Shown piece after piece: positions 33,680-43,234 of a DNA stretch of 64,000 nt. Position numbers and translations under genes: made by a program. The notes below the pieces were generated by a model. The model searched no databases and had not been told where the DNA came from. It saw only the letters and a list, made by a program, of their open reading frames with translations. The DNA lies in contig AP018269.1 of assembly GCA_003994795.1 (NCBI GenBank), positions 496,001 through 560,000 on the forward strand, read 5' to 3'. Position 1 is the first letter of the stretch; every line of letters begins with the position of its first letter. This stretch comes from Cylindrospermum sp. NIES-4074 (GTDB lineage Bacteria > Cyanobacteriota > Cyanobacteriia > Cyanobacteriales > Nostocaceae).

Positions 33680-34216
33680 TCAAACTTGAGTTGGAGTATT
33701 TCTGGGAAAACCCACATATTTTAAATTCTCTGATGACCAATTTTGATAATAACGGGTTTTTTGCAACACATCGGAAGTTGTCTTGATTATTTGGTAAGAT
33801 TGAATAATAACGTGTAAGTATGGTGCTTGTCGGGTATAAAGTCCTTGGATGTTAAATTCATCATGGGGATGACCACCAAAAGCAACCAAACCTGTGTGAG
33901 AGATAATTTCATTTAAACTTTCTACAAATTGCTCAGTTTCATCTGGTGTCATTGCCTGTTTATCATGATGAATTATCAATAAAGCTTCATGTTTAATTGA
34001 TGAATTGAAATCATTAATTAACTTGACTAACTGGGAATCAGGTTTTAGCTCACGAGTAGAAAAATCGTAAACTTGGTAAGAAATGGTTTCTTGTTGGCGT
34101 GCTTTTTGGGTGAAAGGGCAAATGGGCATATCGCCAAAAACAGGATGCGGTTTCTCTATAAAATCCTGCATATATTCAATCATGATATTGATGATTTCTG
34201 AGTCGGAATTTGTCAT
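33680..34216 (-). CDS. Hypothetical protein with PHPxFGxxPICPF motif
   Basis: 178 aa, cytosolic. The conserved-looking motif EKPHPVFGDMPICPFTQKAR lies at residues about 17-36, followed by an alpha/beta body (LLIIHHDKQAMTPDETEQFV, then GGHPHDEFNIQGLYTRQAPY). It resembles a family I have seen beside biosynthetic genes, but I cannot name it. The ATG at 34216 follows a purine-rich AAGAAGAAGAAA stretch. No operon partner: the SDH gene upstream is 253 bp away on the same strand. Confidence 0.6.
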   Translation of the reverse strand: MTNSDSEIINIMIEYMQDFIEKPHPVFGDMPICPFTQKARQQETISYQVYDFSTRELKPDSQLVKLINDFNSSIKHEALLIIHHDKQAMTPDETEQFVESLNEIISHTGLVAFGGHPHDEFNIQGLYTRQAPYLHVIIQSYQIIKTTSDVLQKTRYYQNWSSENLKYVGFPRNTPTQV

Positions 34217-34317
34217 TTTCTTCTTCTTACCTAAGTTTGCATAAAAGAAACAGGCAAGCTACCTATTCTACAAAGCCTCTAGACGTAAGCATTTAGCTGA
34301 TAGCTGATTAATAATCG

Positions 34318-34378
34318 CGTTTGGTGTAAACCTCCCCAACTCAAAACCCTTAAACTCAGTCAAAACACGGTTTTAGCT
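34318..34378. repeat. Partial relative of the 103-bp repeat flank
   Basis: Similar to 6841-6898, the left flank of the second 103-bp repeat: both contain TTTGGTGTAA then CTCCCCAAC, CAAA-CC and AAACTCAGTC in order. Only the flank is present here. Confidence 0.5.
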
Positions 34379-34469
34379 AAATGGCGACAACAGGACTAAC
34401 AGCAATATTGTGTATTTTTGCATCTTGGGAGTTTAGAAAAGCGTATTTTACACTCCCAAGATATAATTA

Positions 34470-36200
34470 TTAATATTTCCGTTCTTTTGGCTCAAACATA
34501 TTAATCACCACCGGACGATATTGAATGTCAATTCCCGCAGGCGAATAGTAAGCCATTGTGTGTTGAAGAAATTTGCTATCATCTCTCTGGGGATAATCTT
34601 CGCGGAAATGTGCGCCACGACTTTCTTGACGATTTAGGGCTGATGCCAGAATAGTTTTTCCTACAACCATTAAACTTCGCAATTCTAAAGCTTCCACAAG
34701 TTCTGTATTCCAGCAACTTCCTTTATCATCTAAATAAATTTGTGGATATTGCTGTTGTAATTCCTCAATTTTCTGCCAACCTTCACGCATTAATTCATCA
34801 GTGCGGAAAACACCACAATATTCAGTCATGCAGTCTTGGAAAGCTTGCCGAACTTGGTTGAGGCGGTACTTTCCAGGTTGTTCTAGCAAGGCTTGAATTT
34901 CTTGCTGGGCTTCTGTGACATAACGTTGTTCATCAATACTGGGAAGTTTGCGATTTTGCACATATCTTGATATCGCTGCCCCGGTTCGTCTGCCATAAAC
35001 TACACATTCTAATAGAGAATTACTACCGAGGCGGTTTGCACCGTGGACGGACACACAAGAGGTTTCTCCGGCGGCAAAGAAGCCATCAACTAAGCGATCG
35101 CCACTGCTGCGGACTTGCCCATCGGTATTAACAGGGATACCACCCATACAATAGTGATTTGTGGGGCGTACAGGCATAGGTTGAGTTACAGCGTCAACGC
35201 CGACTAAGCGGTGTGCTTCTTCCCAGCAGAAAGGGACGCGACTCATAATTTTTTCTTTGCCCATGTGGCGCAAATCCAGATAGACAAAGGGCCCGCCAGC
35301 GCTACCATCGAGATTGATACCGCGACCGGCGCGAATTTCATAAACGATCGCACGGGAAGTAATATCACGCGGTGCCAATTCCATGCGACTGGGGGCATAA
35401 TTCGCCATAAAGCGATCGCCTTCGGAATTAATTAAATAAGCCCCTTCCCCGCGCACAGCCTCGGAAATCAGCACCCCCACCGGATATAAACCAGTGGGAT
35501 GAAATTGCACAAATTCCATATCTTCTAGAGGCAAACCTGCGATCGCAGTCATCGCCAAACCATCACCAGTAGAAGCATAATCATTAGAGGTATTGCTATA
35601 AACGCGACCATAACCACCAGTGGCAAACATCACCGCCTTTGCCCGTACCACCTCAACACGCCCATCCAAAAGGTGAAACATCACCAAACCCTTAGCCTGA
35701 CCATCCTCCAAAATCAGGCGCATTACATACCACTCTTCATAAATCTGCACACCATAACGCCGCAAGTTGTTTACCAACTCGTGCAAAATCGCGTGTCCAG
35801 TCTTATCAGCAGCATAGCAAGTGCGATTGTGAGAATGTCCCCCAAAAGCCCGCTGGGCAATGCGTCCATCAGGCAAGCGAGAAAACAAAACCCCCATGTG
35901 TTCCAAATCAATCACCACATCAGGCGCTTCTTGGGTGAGAATAGCCACAGCATCTTGATCTGCCAAATAATCAGAACCCTTGACAGTATCAAACGCGTGT
36001 GCTTCCCAACTATCTTCTGCATCCACGTTTTTCAGCGATGCCGCCATCCCACCTTGGGCCGCCACCGAGTGAGAACGGATAGGATGAGTTTTCGCCACCA
36101 CAGCCACCTTTAAGCTGGGGTCAGTGCGGGCAATTTCCACAGCTGCCCGACATCCCGCCAACCCACCGCCCACAATAATCACATCATGTTCCAGCATCAT
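34470..36200 (-). CDS. sdhA: Succinate dehydrogenase/fumarate reductase flavoprotein subunit
   Basis: Oxidises succinate to fumarate, feeding electrons to plastoquinone in the thylakoid or plasma membrane. About 576 aa. FAD-binding [16 protein letters not shown] is near the start, the covalent-FAD His region is [13 protein letters not shown], and the active-site elements [10 protein letters not shown] and [13 protein letters not shown] are present. The ATG at 36200 (after GGGGG) was preferred over a TTG three bases upstream; an ATG three bases downstream is another option. SdhB is not adjacent, as usual in cyanobacteria. The family call is firm. Confidence 0.94.
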   Translation of the reverse strand: MMLEHDVIIVGGGLAGCRAAVEIARTDPSLKVAVVAKTHPIRSHSVAAQGGMAASLKNVDAEDSWEAHAFDTVKGSDYLADQDAVAILTQEAPDVVIDLEHMGVLFSRLPDGRIAQRAFGGHSHNRTCYAADKTGHAILHELVNNLRRYGVQIYEEWYVMRLILEDGQAKGLVMFHLLDGRVEVVRAKAVMFATGGYGRVYSNTSNDYASTGDGLAMTAIAGLPLEDMEFVQFHPTGLYPVGVLISEAVRGEGAYLINSEGDRFMANYAPSRMELAPRDITSRAIVYEIRAGRGINLDGSAGGPFVYLDLRHMGKEKIMSRVPFCWEEAHRLVGVDAVTQPMPVRPTNHYCMGGIPVNTDGQVRSSGDRLVDGFFAAGETSCVSVHGANRLGSNSLLECVVYGRRTGAAISRYVQNRKLPSIDEQRYVTEAQQEIQALLEQPGKYRLNQVRQAFQDCMTEYCGVFRTDELMREGWQKIEELQQQYPQIYLDDKGSCWNTELVEALELRSLMVVGKTILASALNRQESRGAHFREDYPQRDDSKFLQHTMAYYSPAGIDIQYRPVVINMFEPKERKY

Positions 36201-36382
36201 CAACCCCCAATTGCAAAAAGCTGCTGTTCTATTGTAGAGAAGGGATAAATATATATCTTCACAAAAAAATCCCCGCCAATAGACAGGGATGTTTTATAGA
36301 TTTTGGATTTTCTGGGTGATTTTATAAGTATCTATAAAGCCAGCCACCATCCCCAACAACCAGCCGCAAATTTTCCATCTCC

Positions 36383-36700
36383 TCAGCTAGTTGCTTGTAC
36401 AGGTTGTTGCTGGGAAACATTACCAGGAATGGGTTCCATTTTTGTCCCTGGTTCTACAGCAGTTACTTCAATATGATTTATCAATGTAGTCACAAAGGCA
36501 AACAGCAAGAAAGGCAACGTCAGAAAGATCACAAGCCCCACCGTAGCTAAAGCATAAACAGGCCGTCTAGCACCCATTAGCGCTAAAGCTGAGGCTAAAC
36601 TGACTGTGATTGTGATTAACCAAACAATTATTTGACCGTAGATATCGCCAAAAGTCAGGGTGCAGACAAGACGATAGTGTTGAATATTATTCTTGTTCAT
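36383..36700 (-). CDS. Small conserved membrane protein, unknown function
   Basis: 105 aa with two membrane segments (about 24-42, IIVWLITITVSLASALAL, and 50-75, ALATVGLVIFLTLPFLLFAF), a soluble start and a Pro/Gln-rich tail (GNVSQQQPVQATS). It is a type common in filamentous cyanobacteria, with no known role. Stand-alone, 183 bp upstream of the SDH gene on the same strand. Confidence 0.65.
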   Translation of the reverse strand: MNKNNIQHYRLVCTLTFGDIYGQIIVWLITITVSLASALALMGARRPVYALATVGLVIFLTLPFLLFAFVTTLINHIEVTAVEPGTKMEPIPGNVSQQQPVQATS

Positions 36701-37086
36701 TATATTTGCCTCAAGACTCTCCTATAGGTTCTACGTTAAAGCTATGTATGGCTGGTCGGCAATTTCTCAATATTTTAGCAAGATTTGTAATATTACTTAA
36801 TATTTTAGTTATTTTTTACGTTGTGTAACTCGTAAATTAAGTATTTATAACTATTAATCTGTAATTAATTAAAACAATAATATTACTAAACATTAAGCCA
36901 ATGCTCATAGCAAAAGAGCCATGATAGATATAAATTATACTTAAATTGGATGATTTTCTTGTGGAACAGGCGTCTCGCCTGTTCAGGGCGGGCGAGACGC
37001 CCACCCCACAAGAAGCAAAGCTTTATTTTATGCATCATTTTAGCCATGCCATGCCACTACAATAAAATAAATTATTTCTAATAATT
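36701..37086. other. Intergenic region with GGCGTCTCGCC palindrome family
   Basis: AT-rich up to 36955, then GGAACAGGCGTCTCGCCTGT followed by GGCGGGCGAGACGCCC (36961-37002), a palindromic repeat shared in part with 3713-3732 and 37866-37884. No gene seen. Confidence 0.55.
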
Positions 37087-37800
37087 TTGAGGTACAGCCA
37101 AGTGGTATTAACTCCTCAACAATTTGAATCAATTATGCCTGATGCCAGTCAGCTATATAGCGATGAACCAGAAATGGAAAGTTCTTTACACTATATGCAG
37201 CTATTGCTGCTTGTTACTAGCTTAGAATGGTTGTGGCGTGATAAAAATGATTATTTTATCGGTGCTAATCTCACAATTTATTTTAGTCGTCAACAACTGA
37301 AAAATCGGGAATTTAGAGGGCCAGATTTTTTCTTAGTTAAACAAACAGAAAAACGTCCGCGTAATTCCTGGGTATTGTGGGAAGAAGATGGTAAATACCC
37401 TAATTTAATTATTGAGTTACTATCGACTAGCACTGCTAATGTAGATAAAACTCTGAAAAAAAACCTGTATCAAGACAGGTTCCACACGCCTGAATATTTT
37501 TGGTTTTCACCTGATACTCTAGAATTCGCTGGTTTTCACATCGTCGGTAGTGAATATCAAGAAATTACCCCAAATACAAATGGTTGGCGCTGGAGTCAAG
37601 AGTTAGGTTTATATTTGGGTATCGAGTCGGGAAAATTGCGCTACTTTACTGCTGAAGGTTCTTTAGTACCCACACCAGAAGAAGCTGCATTACAAACTCA
37701 ATTAGAACTAGAACAGCAAACTCTAGAACTAGAACTAGAACGCCAACGGGTTGAACGGTTAGCTGAAAGATTGCGTTCTTTGGGTATGGATGTTGATTAA
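37087..37800 (+). CDS. Uma2-family (DUF820) putative restriction-endonuclease-fold protein
   Basis: 237 aa of the Uma2 family, very abundant in cyanobacteria, with a PD-(D/E)XK nuclease-like fold. Catalytic-type motifs are GPDFFLVKQ and YPNLIIELLSTST. A C-terminal coiled coil rich in Leu/Glu (residues about 200-237) is typical. The first codon is TTG at 37087 without a clear ribosome site; GTG at 37102 is an alternative. Cellular function is unknown; often linked with mobile DNA. Confidence 0.85.
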   Translation: MRYSQVVLTPQQFESIMPDASQLYSDEPEMESSLHYMQLLLLVTSLEWLWRDKNDYFIGANLTIYFSRQQLKNREFRGPDFFLVKQTEKRPRNSWVLWEEDGKYPNLIIELLSTSTANVDKTLKKNLYQDRFHTPEYFWFSPDTLEFAGFHIVGSEYQEITPNTNGWRWSQELGLYLGIESGKLRYFTAEGSLVPTPEEAALQTQLELEQQTLELELERQRVERLAERLRSLGMDVD

Positions 37801-37823
37801 AATTTGTTTTTAGTAGAGTAATG

Positions 37824-37920
37824 CACTTTCATAAATTATCCCGTGGGGCGTTTTGTCTGCTCCCAAACAGGCGAGACGCCTGTTCTACGAAATATTTGGG
37901 ATACTTTTGAAGTTGCAACA
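37824..37920. repeat. About 100-bp dispersed repeat, copy 1
   Basis: Starts CACTTTCATAAATTATCC, then a variable middle with a GGCGAGACGCC palindrome, and ends TTTGGGATACTTTTGAAGTTG. A diverged relative is at 42261-42361, with the same ends and order. Confidence 0.65.
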
Positions 37921-37959
37921 TTCTAAGTGCTTTAGCGATGGGAGTTGAGAAAGCACTGA

Positions 37960-39696
37960 CTACAAATTCTTTAATTTAAATTCGTCAAATTTTAAAACCT
38001 CTGAATCAGGGTTTTTGGTGTCAAAGCGATAGCTGCTAATAGTACCGCTTCCAGTGTCGAAAATGCTGAAAACTGTAATGTCATTACTAGCGATGTATGG
38101 CATCGGTTTACCATCTTCTCCTAACAGAGGGGCAATTGTTGGTAATACTGGTTCTAAACCGTTAGGGTCGCCAATTTCAGTATAATTTTCTTGATATCCA
38201 ATGGGTACTTGTCGCTTTTTATCACCCCAAGCAGCACCGTAAGAATTGCCAACATTGGATGTTTCTAAAAAGTGCATTCCACTAGAACTAATAAAGCGGT
38301 TCCACAAATGAGAATGCCCATAAAATACAAATTGCACATCAGCAGCTTCTAGTAAGGGGATAATATCACGGATGATATAATCTGCGTCTTGGGGATATTC
38401 ATAACGCACTGCTTTAATGTTGCTATTTTCATCCCTTTCAATGATGGGAATGGGATTAGTATAAGGAGGGACGATGTTATCACCGAGAGTATGGGGTGGA
38501 TGGTGAAACATCACAACTTTGTATTTTGCTTGTTTAAATTCTGGGCTGTTGAGTTCTTGCACTAACCAATTATATTGCTTGCTACCTTCTGCAATTTCCC
38601 CAAAAATATGCTGTCCATAGCCCCAATTCTCAGGGTCATAAAAATCTTTTTCCGCTTCTTGATATCTACCCCTAATCTTTACATTTAAGTTAGGAGTCCG
38701 CCACATATTTGTAATGTAAAGTACGACTAACCGCACATCACCAAAGCTAACTGCATAATAGGTTTTTCCACCTGCTTTACTTTGGGGTAGGGTGAAAATT
38801 TCTTCGTAGGTATCGGTATTAAAAGAATTATCTTTTAAAGATTTTTCGCCATACAATTCTTGGGCGACTGCACGGGGAATGGTATCATCAAATTCATCGC
38901 CTAAACTTCCCGTTCTGGCAAATCTTCCCATCACTTCATGATTACCAATGGCGGTAAACATGGGTGCGTGTTGAATTATTTGTCCACCTGTGTAGGTTAT
39001 TTTAACGCCGTTGCTATTCATTTGATAGTTTGCGCGACCTTGCAAACCGGGAAATAAGGCCCCACCTCTATTATCATCGAACCATTCTGAGGCGCGATCG
39101 CTAACATTAACCAAATCACCAGCAAACCAAACCCCATCGACTCGTCCCACTGTCTCTACAACTTTTTGCAAATTTGCTGCTGTCATCGGTTTTAGCTGAT
39201 GGTCTGAGGTGAGGAGAATTTTTAGGGGTGTACCGGGTTTGGGAGTTGGTGCAAGGGTAAAAACGTCGCTGCTAACACTTTCGCCGTCTTCCCGCACACT
39301 GGTGACGCGATAGGGAACTCGCAGGTTAGGAGTTAACCCAGTCACTTCTGCTTCATGTCGCCAAATTTCCCGCTGTACAGGTTGTTGATAAACTTGTCCA
39401 TCTTGGGTTTGGTTTGCTACTCGTGATTTTTGGTCTTCTCTGGTGCGTGTGAGTTTGGTAGTGTTTGCGCTGGCAGTTTTTACCAGATTTTCCCCATAGG
39501 CGACGCTGTGGTTATTACCTGCAAATTCGGTAAACCACACTACTTGCACTGAGGTTTCAGTTGGCAGCTGCAAAAATGGGTCAGTTAGCAGTTGGGGCGC
39601 TGATGTCATAATTGTTTCGCCGAATGAACGCATACTTATCAGAGTAAGACAGATCACAAACAGAAGTACAGCCGCTAGTCGTGGGGTTTTCCTCAT
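37960..39696 (-). CDS. Secreted metallophosphoesterase (purple-acid-phosphatase-like)
   Basis: 578 aa. A signal peptide (residues 1-26, LAAVLLFVICLTLISM) suggests export. An N-terminal fibronectin-like domain (about 40-155) precedes the calcineurin-like domain (about 165-530), with metal motifs TSDHQL, FAGDLVNV, GNHEVMG, MFHHPPH and YGHSHLW in the expected order. Probably dephosphorylates extracellular phosphate esters or nucleotides. No Pho box was recognised upstream. It is divergent from the pilin-like gene (109-bp gap). Confidence 0.88.
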   Translation of the reverse strand: MRKTPRLAAVLLFVICLTLISMRSFGETIMTSAPQLLTDPFLQLPTETSVQVVWFTEFAGNNHSVAYGENLVKTASANTTKLTRTREDQKSRVANQTQDGQVYQQPVQREIWRHEAEVTGLTPNLRVPYRVTSVREDGESVSSDVFTLAPTPKPGTPLKILLTSDHQLKPMTAANLQKVVETVGRVDGVWFAGDLVNVSDRASEWFDDNRGGALFPGLQGRANYQMNSNGVKITYTGGQIIQHAPMFTAIGNHEVMGRFARTGSLGDEFDDTIPRAVAQELYGEKSLKDNSFNTDTYEEIFTLPQSKAGGKTYYAVSFGDVRLVVLYITNMWRTPNLNVKIRGRYQEAEKDFYDPENWGYGQHIFGEIAEGSKQYNWLVQELNSPEFKQAKYKVVMFHHPPHTLGDNIVPPYTNPIPIIERDENSNIKAVRYEYPQDADYIIRDIIPLLEAADVQFVFYGHSHLWNRFISSSGMHFLETSNVGNSYGAAWGDKKRQVPIGYQENYTEIGDPNGLEPVLPTIAPLLGEDGKPMPYIASNDITVFSIFDTGSGTISSYRFDTKNPDSEVLKFDEFKLKNL

Positions 39697-39805
39697 GATG
39701 GGTCTGAGTAACTAGGCTAGGCGAGTGTATGGTGACAAGTTTAAGATGAGACAGTGAAACGGTTAAGCGATCGCATATTAAATATTCATCCTCAACACTT
39801 CCGCT

Positions 39806-40354
39806 ATGAATAATAAACCTTTACCCCATTTCCTCCAGAAAAATCCCCATCAAGGCTTTACTGCTTTAGATTTGCTGTTTATCATCATGATTATGGGAGT
39901 AATAGTGGCGATCGCACTTCCTTCTTTACTAAGCAGCAAAAATAAAGCTATATCAGCGGAAGCAAGAAACACTATCGGCGCTATGAACCGTTCCCAGCAA
40001 GCATACTTTTGGGAAAAAAAGAGTTTTGCTAGTTCAATCAAAGATTTGCAACTGGGGATAAAAACTCAGACAACCAACTACAACTATTCCACCCGCATGA
40101 CTGCTAAATCTGCATATAATTATGCAATTGCTCGGCGAGAATATGTTTCTGAGGGATTGTTTGATAGGAGGCCAGTCAAAACTTACGTGGGAGCGGTTTT
40201 TATTGTACCAGATCCCAAAAATTCTCAGAATGAATTGGAAACAGTTGCGATCGCCTGTCAAGCAGATTCTCCCACCACCAAACGTCCCCCAGATCCAACT
40301 TATCAAAATGGTGTTCTTGCCTGTAGCGATGGCGCAACCAGTCTTTCCCGTTAA
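39806..40354 (+). CDS. Type IV pilin-like protein
   Basis: 182 aa with a class III (prepilin) signal: a 17-residue leader ending HQG, cleaved before FTALDLLFIIMIMGVIVAIA. The fifth mature residue is Asp (position 22) where pilins usually have Glu. The hydrophobic helix (18-43) then continues into SAEARNTIGAMNRSQQAYFW, as in PilA. The C-terminal part has two cysteines (AIACQAD and VLACSDG) that could form the usual D-region disulfide. Probably a minor or non-motility pilin in the cell envelope. Confidence 0.85.
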   Translation: MNNKPLPHFLQKNPHQGFTALDLLFIIMIMGVIVAIALPSLLSSKNKAISAEARNTIGAMNRSQQAYFWEKKSFASSIKDLQLGIKTQTTNYNYSTRMTAKSAYNYAIARREYVSEGLFDRRPVKTYVGAVFIVPDPKNSQNELETVAIACQADSPTTKRPPDPTYQNGVLACSDGATSLSR

Positions 40355-40371
40355 ACCATCATCAATCAAAA

Positions 40372-40412
40372 AACCTGCTAATCTTCCTTCAAAGACTAAC
40401 AGGTTAATTTTT
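40372..40412. terminator. Bidirectional terminator between pilin and tRNA-Pro
   Basis: Imperfect stem with arms AACCTGCTAATCTT and AAAGACTAACAGGTT, followed on the plus strand by TTTTTT and on the minus strand by TTTTTT (plus-strand AAAAAA at 40369-40374). Placed after the pilin stop and after the tRNA on the opposite strand. Confidence 0.65.
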
Positions 40413-40416
40413 TCAA

Positions 40417-40490
40417 TCGGAGCGGCGGGATTCGAACCCACGACCTCCACTACCCCAAAGTGGCGCGCTACCAAGCTGCGCTACGCCCCG
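40417..40490 (-). tRNA. tRNA-Pro(GGG)
   Basis: Minus strand folds into a standard cloverleaf: acceptor CGGGGCG with CGCTCCG (one G-U), D arm GCGC...GCGC, anticodon stem CCACT/AGTGG with loop TTGGGGT, giving anticodon GGG, T arm GTGGG-TTCGAAT-CCCGC, and discriminator A. CCA is not encoded. Anticodon GGG reads CCC and CCU proline codons. Confidence 0.93.
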
Positions 40491-40604
40491 TTTACTCAGT
40501 TTTAGACTGTTGGATTTGGGATATTTTCCAATTTTGCCATCTAAAACTTATCGAGTCACTTTATCTAGTATATCACAAGGTTAAGAAAAGCAGCAACCTT
40601 TTTT

Positions 40605-40970
40605 TCAAAAAACTTTGAGCATCGCGGTGGCTGGCAATAAACCACTAACTGCGGGAGCATCCCATCTACCTTCTGCACATCTTCCTGTATTCAGAATGAA
40701 ACGCAGACTGTAGGCGTGGGGATAACCTTCCACCTCCATCCATAATAAATCGCTTTCGGCTTCGCAGGCAATTTTCTCTTCATCCATTAATTCTGTCGCT
40801 AGTTGTAGCATGGTGTCTGCTAGCTGCGCCAACAGACGACAAAAATCATTTAATTCGGCTTCGGTTAATTCTATCGCCCAATCATCTGTACCCACTAAAC
40901 CTTTAAACTCGGCTGCATCAGGGTTCCAGCCAATACGCCAACCAAGTCCGCTTTTAACTACGCGTTCCAT
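40605..40970 (-). CDS. DUF1818 cyanobacterial protein
   Basis: 121 aa, cytosolic. The start MERVVKSGLGWRIGWNPDAA and the stretch ELTEAELNDFCRLLAQLADTM, with CEAESDLLWMEVEGYPHAYS, are characteristic of this cyanobacteria-specific family. Its role is unknown; it appears in essentially all photosynthetic cyanobacteria. Encoded just upstream of a tRNA gene on the same strand (114 bp between them). Confidence 0.85.
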   Translation of the reverse strand: MERVVKSGLGWRIGWNPDAAEFKGLVGTDDWAIELTEAELNDFCRLLAQLADTMLQLATELMDEEKIACEAESDLLWMEVEGYPHAYSLRFILNTGRCAEGRWDAPAVSGLLPATAMLKVF

Positions 40971-40980
40971 TTATAGCAAA

Positions 40981-41001
40981 GTGCTGAGTGCTGAGTGCTG
41001 A
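40981..41001. repeat. Short heptamer array
   Basis: Three GTGCTGA units, the heptamer also found at 28830-28927. Confidence 0.7.
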
Positions 41002-41035
41002 GGAGCCAGCCGCGTGGGCGGGTTTCCCGACTTGA

Positions 41036-41081
41036 GGAGCCACTGCGTTGCGGGGGTTCCCCCCGTTGAAGCAAGTGGCGT
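41036..41081. repeat. GC-rich dispersed repeat, copy 2 (inverted)
   Basis: Reverse complement relative of 3734-3780: reads GGAGCCACTGCGTTGCGGGG, then GTTCCCCCCGTTGAAGCAAG, then TGGCGT. Confidence 0.7.
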
Positions 41082-41230
41082 CGGACTGGCGTTGCTGAGT
41101 GGGGAGGGCTGAGTATAAACCTAGTTGCTTTAAGGCCTTGAGGAATCAACACAGTCCTAACCGCCGAGAAGGTTGCTATACCAGTTTTAGATTCGAGATT
41201 GGGGACTATAGAACTGGATGAACCCTTTCA

Positions 41231-41833
41231 TTATCTGAGGAGTTCAGCACCTCCTCGTCGAGGTGGCTGTGGGATAGTGGGGGTATTAGGGGTAGTGGTA
41301 GGAGTGCGTTGGGTTTGAGAATTAGGATTAAAGATATTGACTAAGACTTGTACCAATTTATCGCGCTGGGGGCGGGTGAGACGGCTAATGGCTGCGCGAT
41401 CGCCATCTAAAGGATTTTCCCGCAAAACATCATTCCCTGGATAGGCGGGATCATACATAATTTCGTTTGCACCCAAATAATCAGCTAAAGTCAGCTTCCA
41501 ATCTAAGCGATAAACTGGGGGGCGGCCTTTGACATAAATGTGATAACGAATCAGCCGACTTACTAAGGTGTTATTTTCCGCGACTTTTCCAGTTTCGTTA
41601 CTGATATATTTATTTTCTCTGGGGAAATCTGGCAATTGCTGATATACTTCTTGCCAAACATCGCTAGGGCTGATTCTCTGCGCGATCGCAGGTTGGATAC
41701 TGAATAAATCTGCGGAAATTAATTTACTCGTTCCTGAACCTAAAATAATGATACCCACCACCAGCGTTATTAGGGTTGAGTAATAAATTCGGGGTTTTAA
41801 GTTAAACTTCGGCAAAAGTTTTTTCTTTTTCAT
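41231..41833 (-). CDS. Secreted or membrane-anchored conserved protein, unknown
   Basis: 200 aa. A signal anchor (about 19-36, STLITLVVGIIILGSGTS) follows a basic start, then a domain (SPSDVWQEVYQQLPDFPREN, ... LVSRLIRYHIYVKGRPPVYR) and a Thr/Pro-rich tail ending PTTTPNTPTIPQPP. I recognise the body as a conserved protein of cyanobacteria without known function. It may be cotranscribed with rpoZ on the same strand (92 bp apart). Confidence 0.7.
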   Translation of the reverse strand: MKKKKLLPKFNLKPRIYYSTLITLVVGIIILGSGTSKLISADLFSIQPAIAQRISPSDVWQEVYQQLPDFPRENKYISNETGKVAENNTLVSRLIRYHIYVKGRPPVYRLDWKLTLADYLGANEIMYDPAYPGNDVLRENPLDGDRAAISRLTRPQRDKLVQVLVNIFNPNSQTQRTPTTTPNTPTIPQPPRRGGAELLR

Positions 41834-41925
41834 AGCGCGAATTTTTATCAGACGAAAGTGCTATTGGACTTCATGTTTACTTAGCACACAGCACTTTCAT
41901 CTCAGCAAGGTTTTACGTAGCTGTT

Positions 41926-42162
41926 TTATAGTTCGCCAATAATTTCTGGCTGAGTCAGTTCATCAGACATTTCGATAATTGCCCTGAGTACGGGTTTCAT
42001 CATCGCGTCTTCGTTATTTTCAAAGTCTTCATAACGCCGACGCTTGGCACGATTTGCCACTTGAACTGTAATGCGGTAGCGATTTGAGGCGGCACTAATC
42101 AGATCCTCAGCACGGTGCATGATTTGAGACTGGGTTGTCTCGAACTTAGAACGCTTAAGCAT
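41926..42162 (-). CDS. rpoZ: RNA polymerase omega subunit
   Basis: 78 aa. Contains [20 protein letters not shown], then [20 protein letters not shown], the cyanobacterial omega signature. Omega assists assembly of the core enzyme and, in cyanobacteria, the primary sigma factor association. Length and sequence fit closely. The ATG at 42162 is unambiguous. Confidence 0.95.
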   Translation of the reverse strand: MLKRSKFETTQSQIMHRAEDLISAASNRYRITVQVANRAKRRRYEDFENNEDAMMKPVLRAIIEMSDELTQPEIIGEL

Positions 42163-42260
42163 AGTTAGTGGTTTTGGGGGTTATTACTCAGTTTAGCAGC
42201 ACTGTAAAATTTACTGTGGTTTATGGAGTTGGGATAAGAGCTTTTAGTTAAAAAGTAATC

Positions 42261-42361
42261 CACTTTCATAAATTATCCAGCAGGGTGGACGACACGAGCG
42301 CATTTCAACAGGCTGAATGCCCATTCTAGGAAATTTTGGGTATATTTTTTAAGTTGGAACA
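42261..42361. repeat. About 100-bp dispersed repeat, copy 2
   Basis: Diverged relative of 37824-37920: identical first 18 bases, then shared AACAGGC, TTCTAGGAAAT, TTTGGG and AAGTTG blocks. Lies upstream of rpoZ and of the methyltransferase gene. Confidence 0.65.
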
Positions 42362-42454
42362 CCCAAAAACATTTTTTATTCAGATAATCAGAATGTCATC
42401 TACTTTAGTCTCTGAGTTGATGGCGCGAAATACAACCATGTGGTTTTAGGGTTT

Positions 42455-43234
42455 ATGAATAATATTTCTATACCTACCAATAACTGGAATACTGCCTTAT
42501 ATGAAGATAAACACGCTTTTGTGTGGCGGTACGGTGAGGACTTGCTGACGTTGCTGAATCCTCAGCCAGGGGAGGATATTCTGGATCTTGGATGTGGTAC
42601 TGGACAATTGACAGAAAAAATTGCTAATTCGGGTGCGGTGGTCAGGGGAATTGATTATGCAGCCGAGATGATAGAGAAAGCGAGACAAAACTATCCCCAA
42701 CTGAGGTTTGATGTAGCTGATGCTACTAACTTTCAAGTAGAGCAGCCTTTAGATGCGGTGTTTTCTAATGCTGTATTACATTGGGTAAAGCCAGCAGCAG
42801 ATGCGATCGCTTGTGTACACCAAGCACTGAAGCCAGGAGGGCGGTTTGTCGCGGAGTTTGGCGGTAAAGGGAATGTGCAAGCGATCGCCACAGCTTTAGA
42901 AAATGCTTTAGATGCGATCGCTATCCCTGAACCACAAGCCCTAAATCCTTGGTATTTTCCCAGTATTGGCGAGTACGCTACCCTACTAGAACAACAAGGC
43001 TTTGATGTTATCCATAGCAACCTGTTTTCTCGTCCCACTCCCTTAGCAGGAGAAGAAGCAGGTATAGCAAACTGGATTCAAATGTTCGCTAGCCCTTTTT
43101 TAGTAGAACTATCTGCTGAACAACAAAAACAGGTAATTCGCGCAGTTGAAGAACAACTCAAACCAACACTATATCGTCAGGGAAATTGGACAGCCGATTA
43201 TCGACGAATTCGCATCGTTGCTATCAAACTTTAG
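42455..43234 (+). CDS. Class I SAM-dependent methyltransferase
   Basis: 259 aa with a Rossmann-fold methyltransferase domain: motif I ILDLGCGTGQ at residues about 41-50, then VVRGIDYAAEMIEKARQNYP (ribose binding), FDVADATNF and FSNAVLHWVKPAA. Resembles the trans-aconitate/UbiE-type family. The ATG at 42455 follows AGGG; a GTG at 42440 is an alternative. Substrate not predictable. Confidence 0.85.
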   Translation: MNNISIPTNNWNTALYEDKHAFVWRYGEDLLTLLNPQPGEDILDLGCGTGQLTEKIANSGAVVRGIDYAAEMIEKARQNYPQLRFDVADATNFQVEQPLDAVFSNAVLHWVKPAADAIACVHQALKPGGRFVAEFGGKGNVQAIATALENALDAIAIPEPQALNPWYFPSIGEYATLLEQQGFDVIHSNLFSRPTPLAGEEAGIANWIQMFASPFLVELSAEQQKQVIRAVEEQLKPTLYRQGNWTADYRRIRIVAIKL

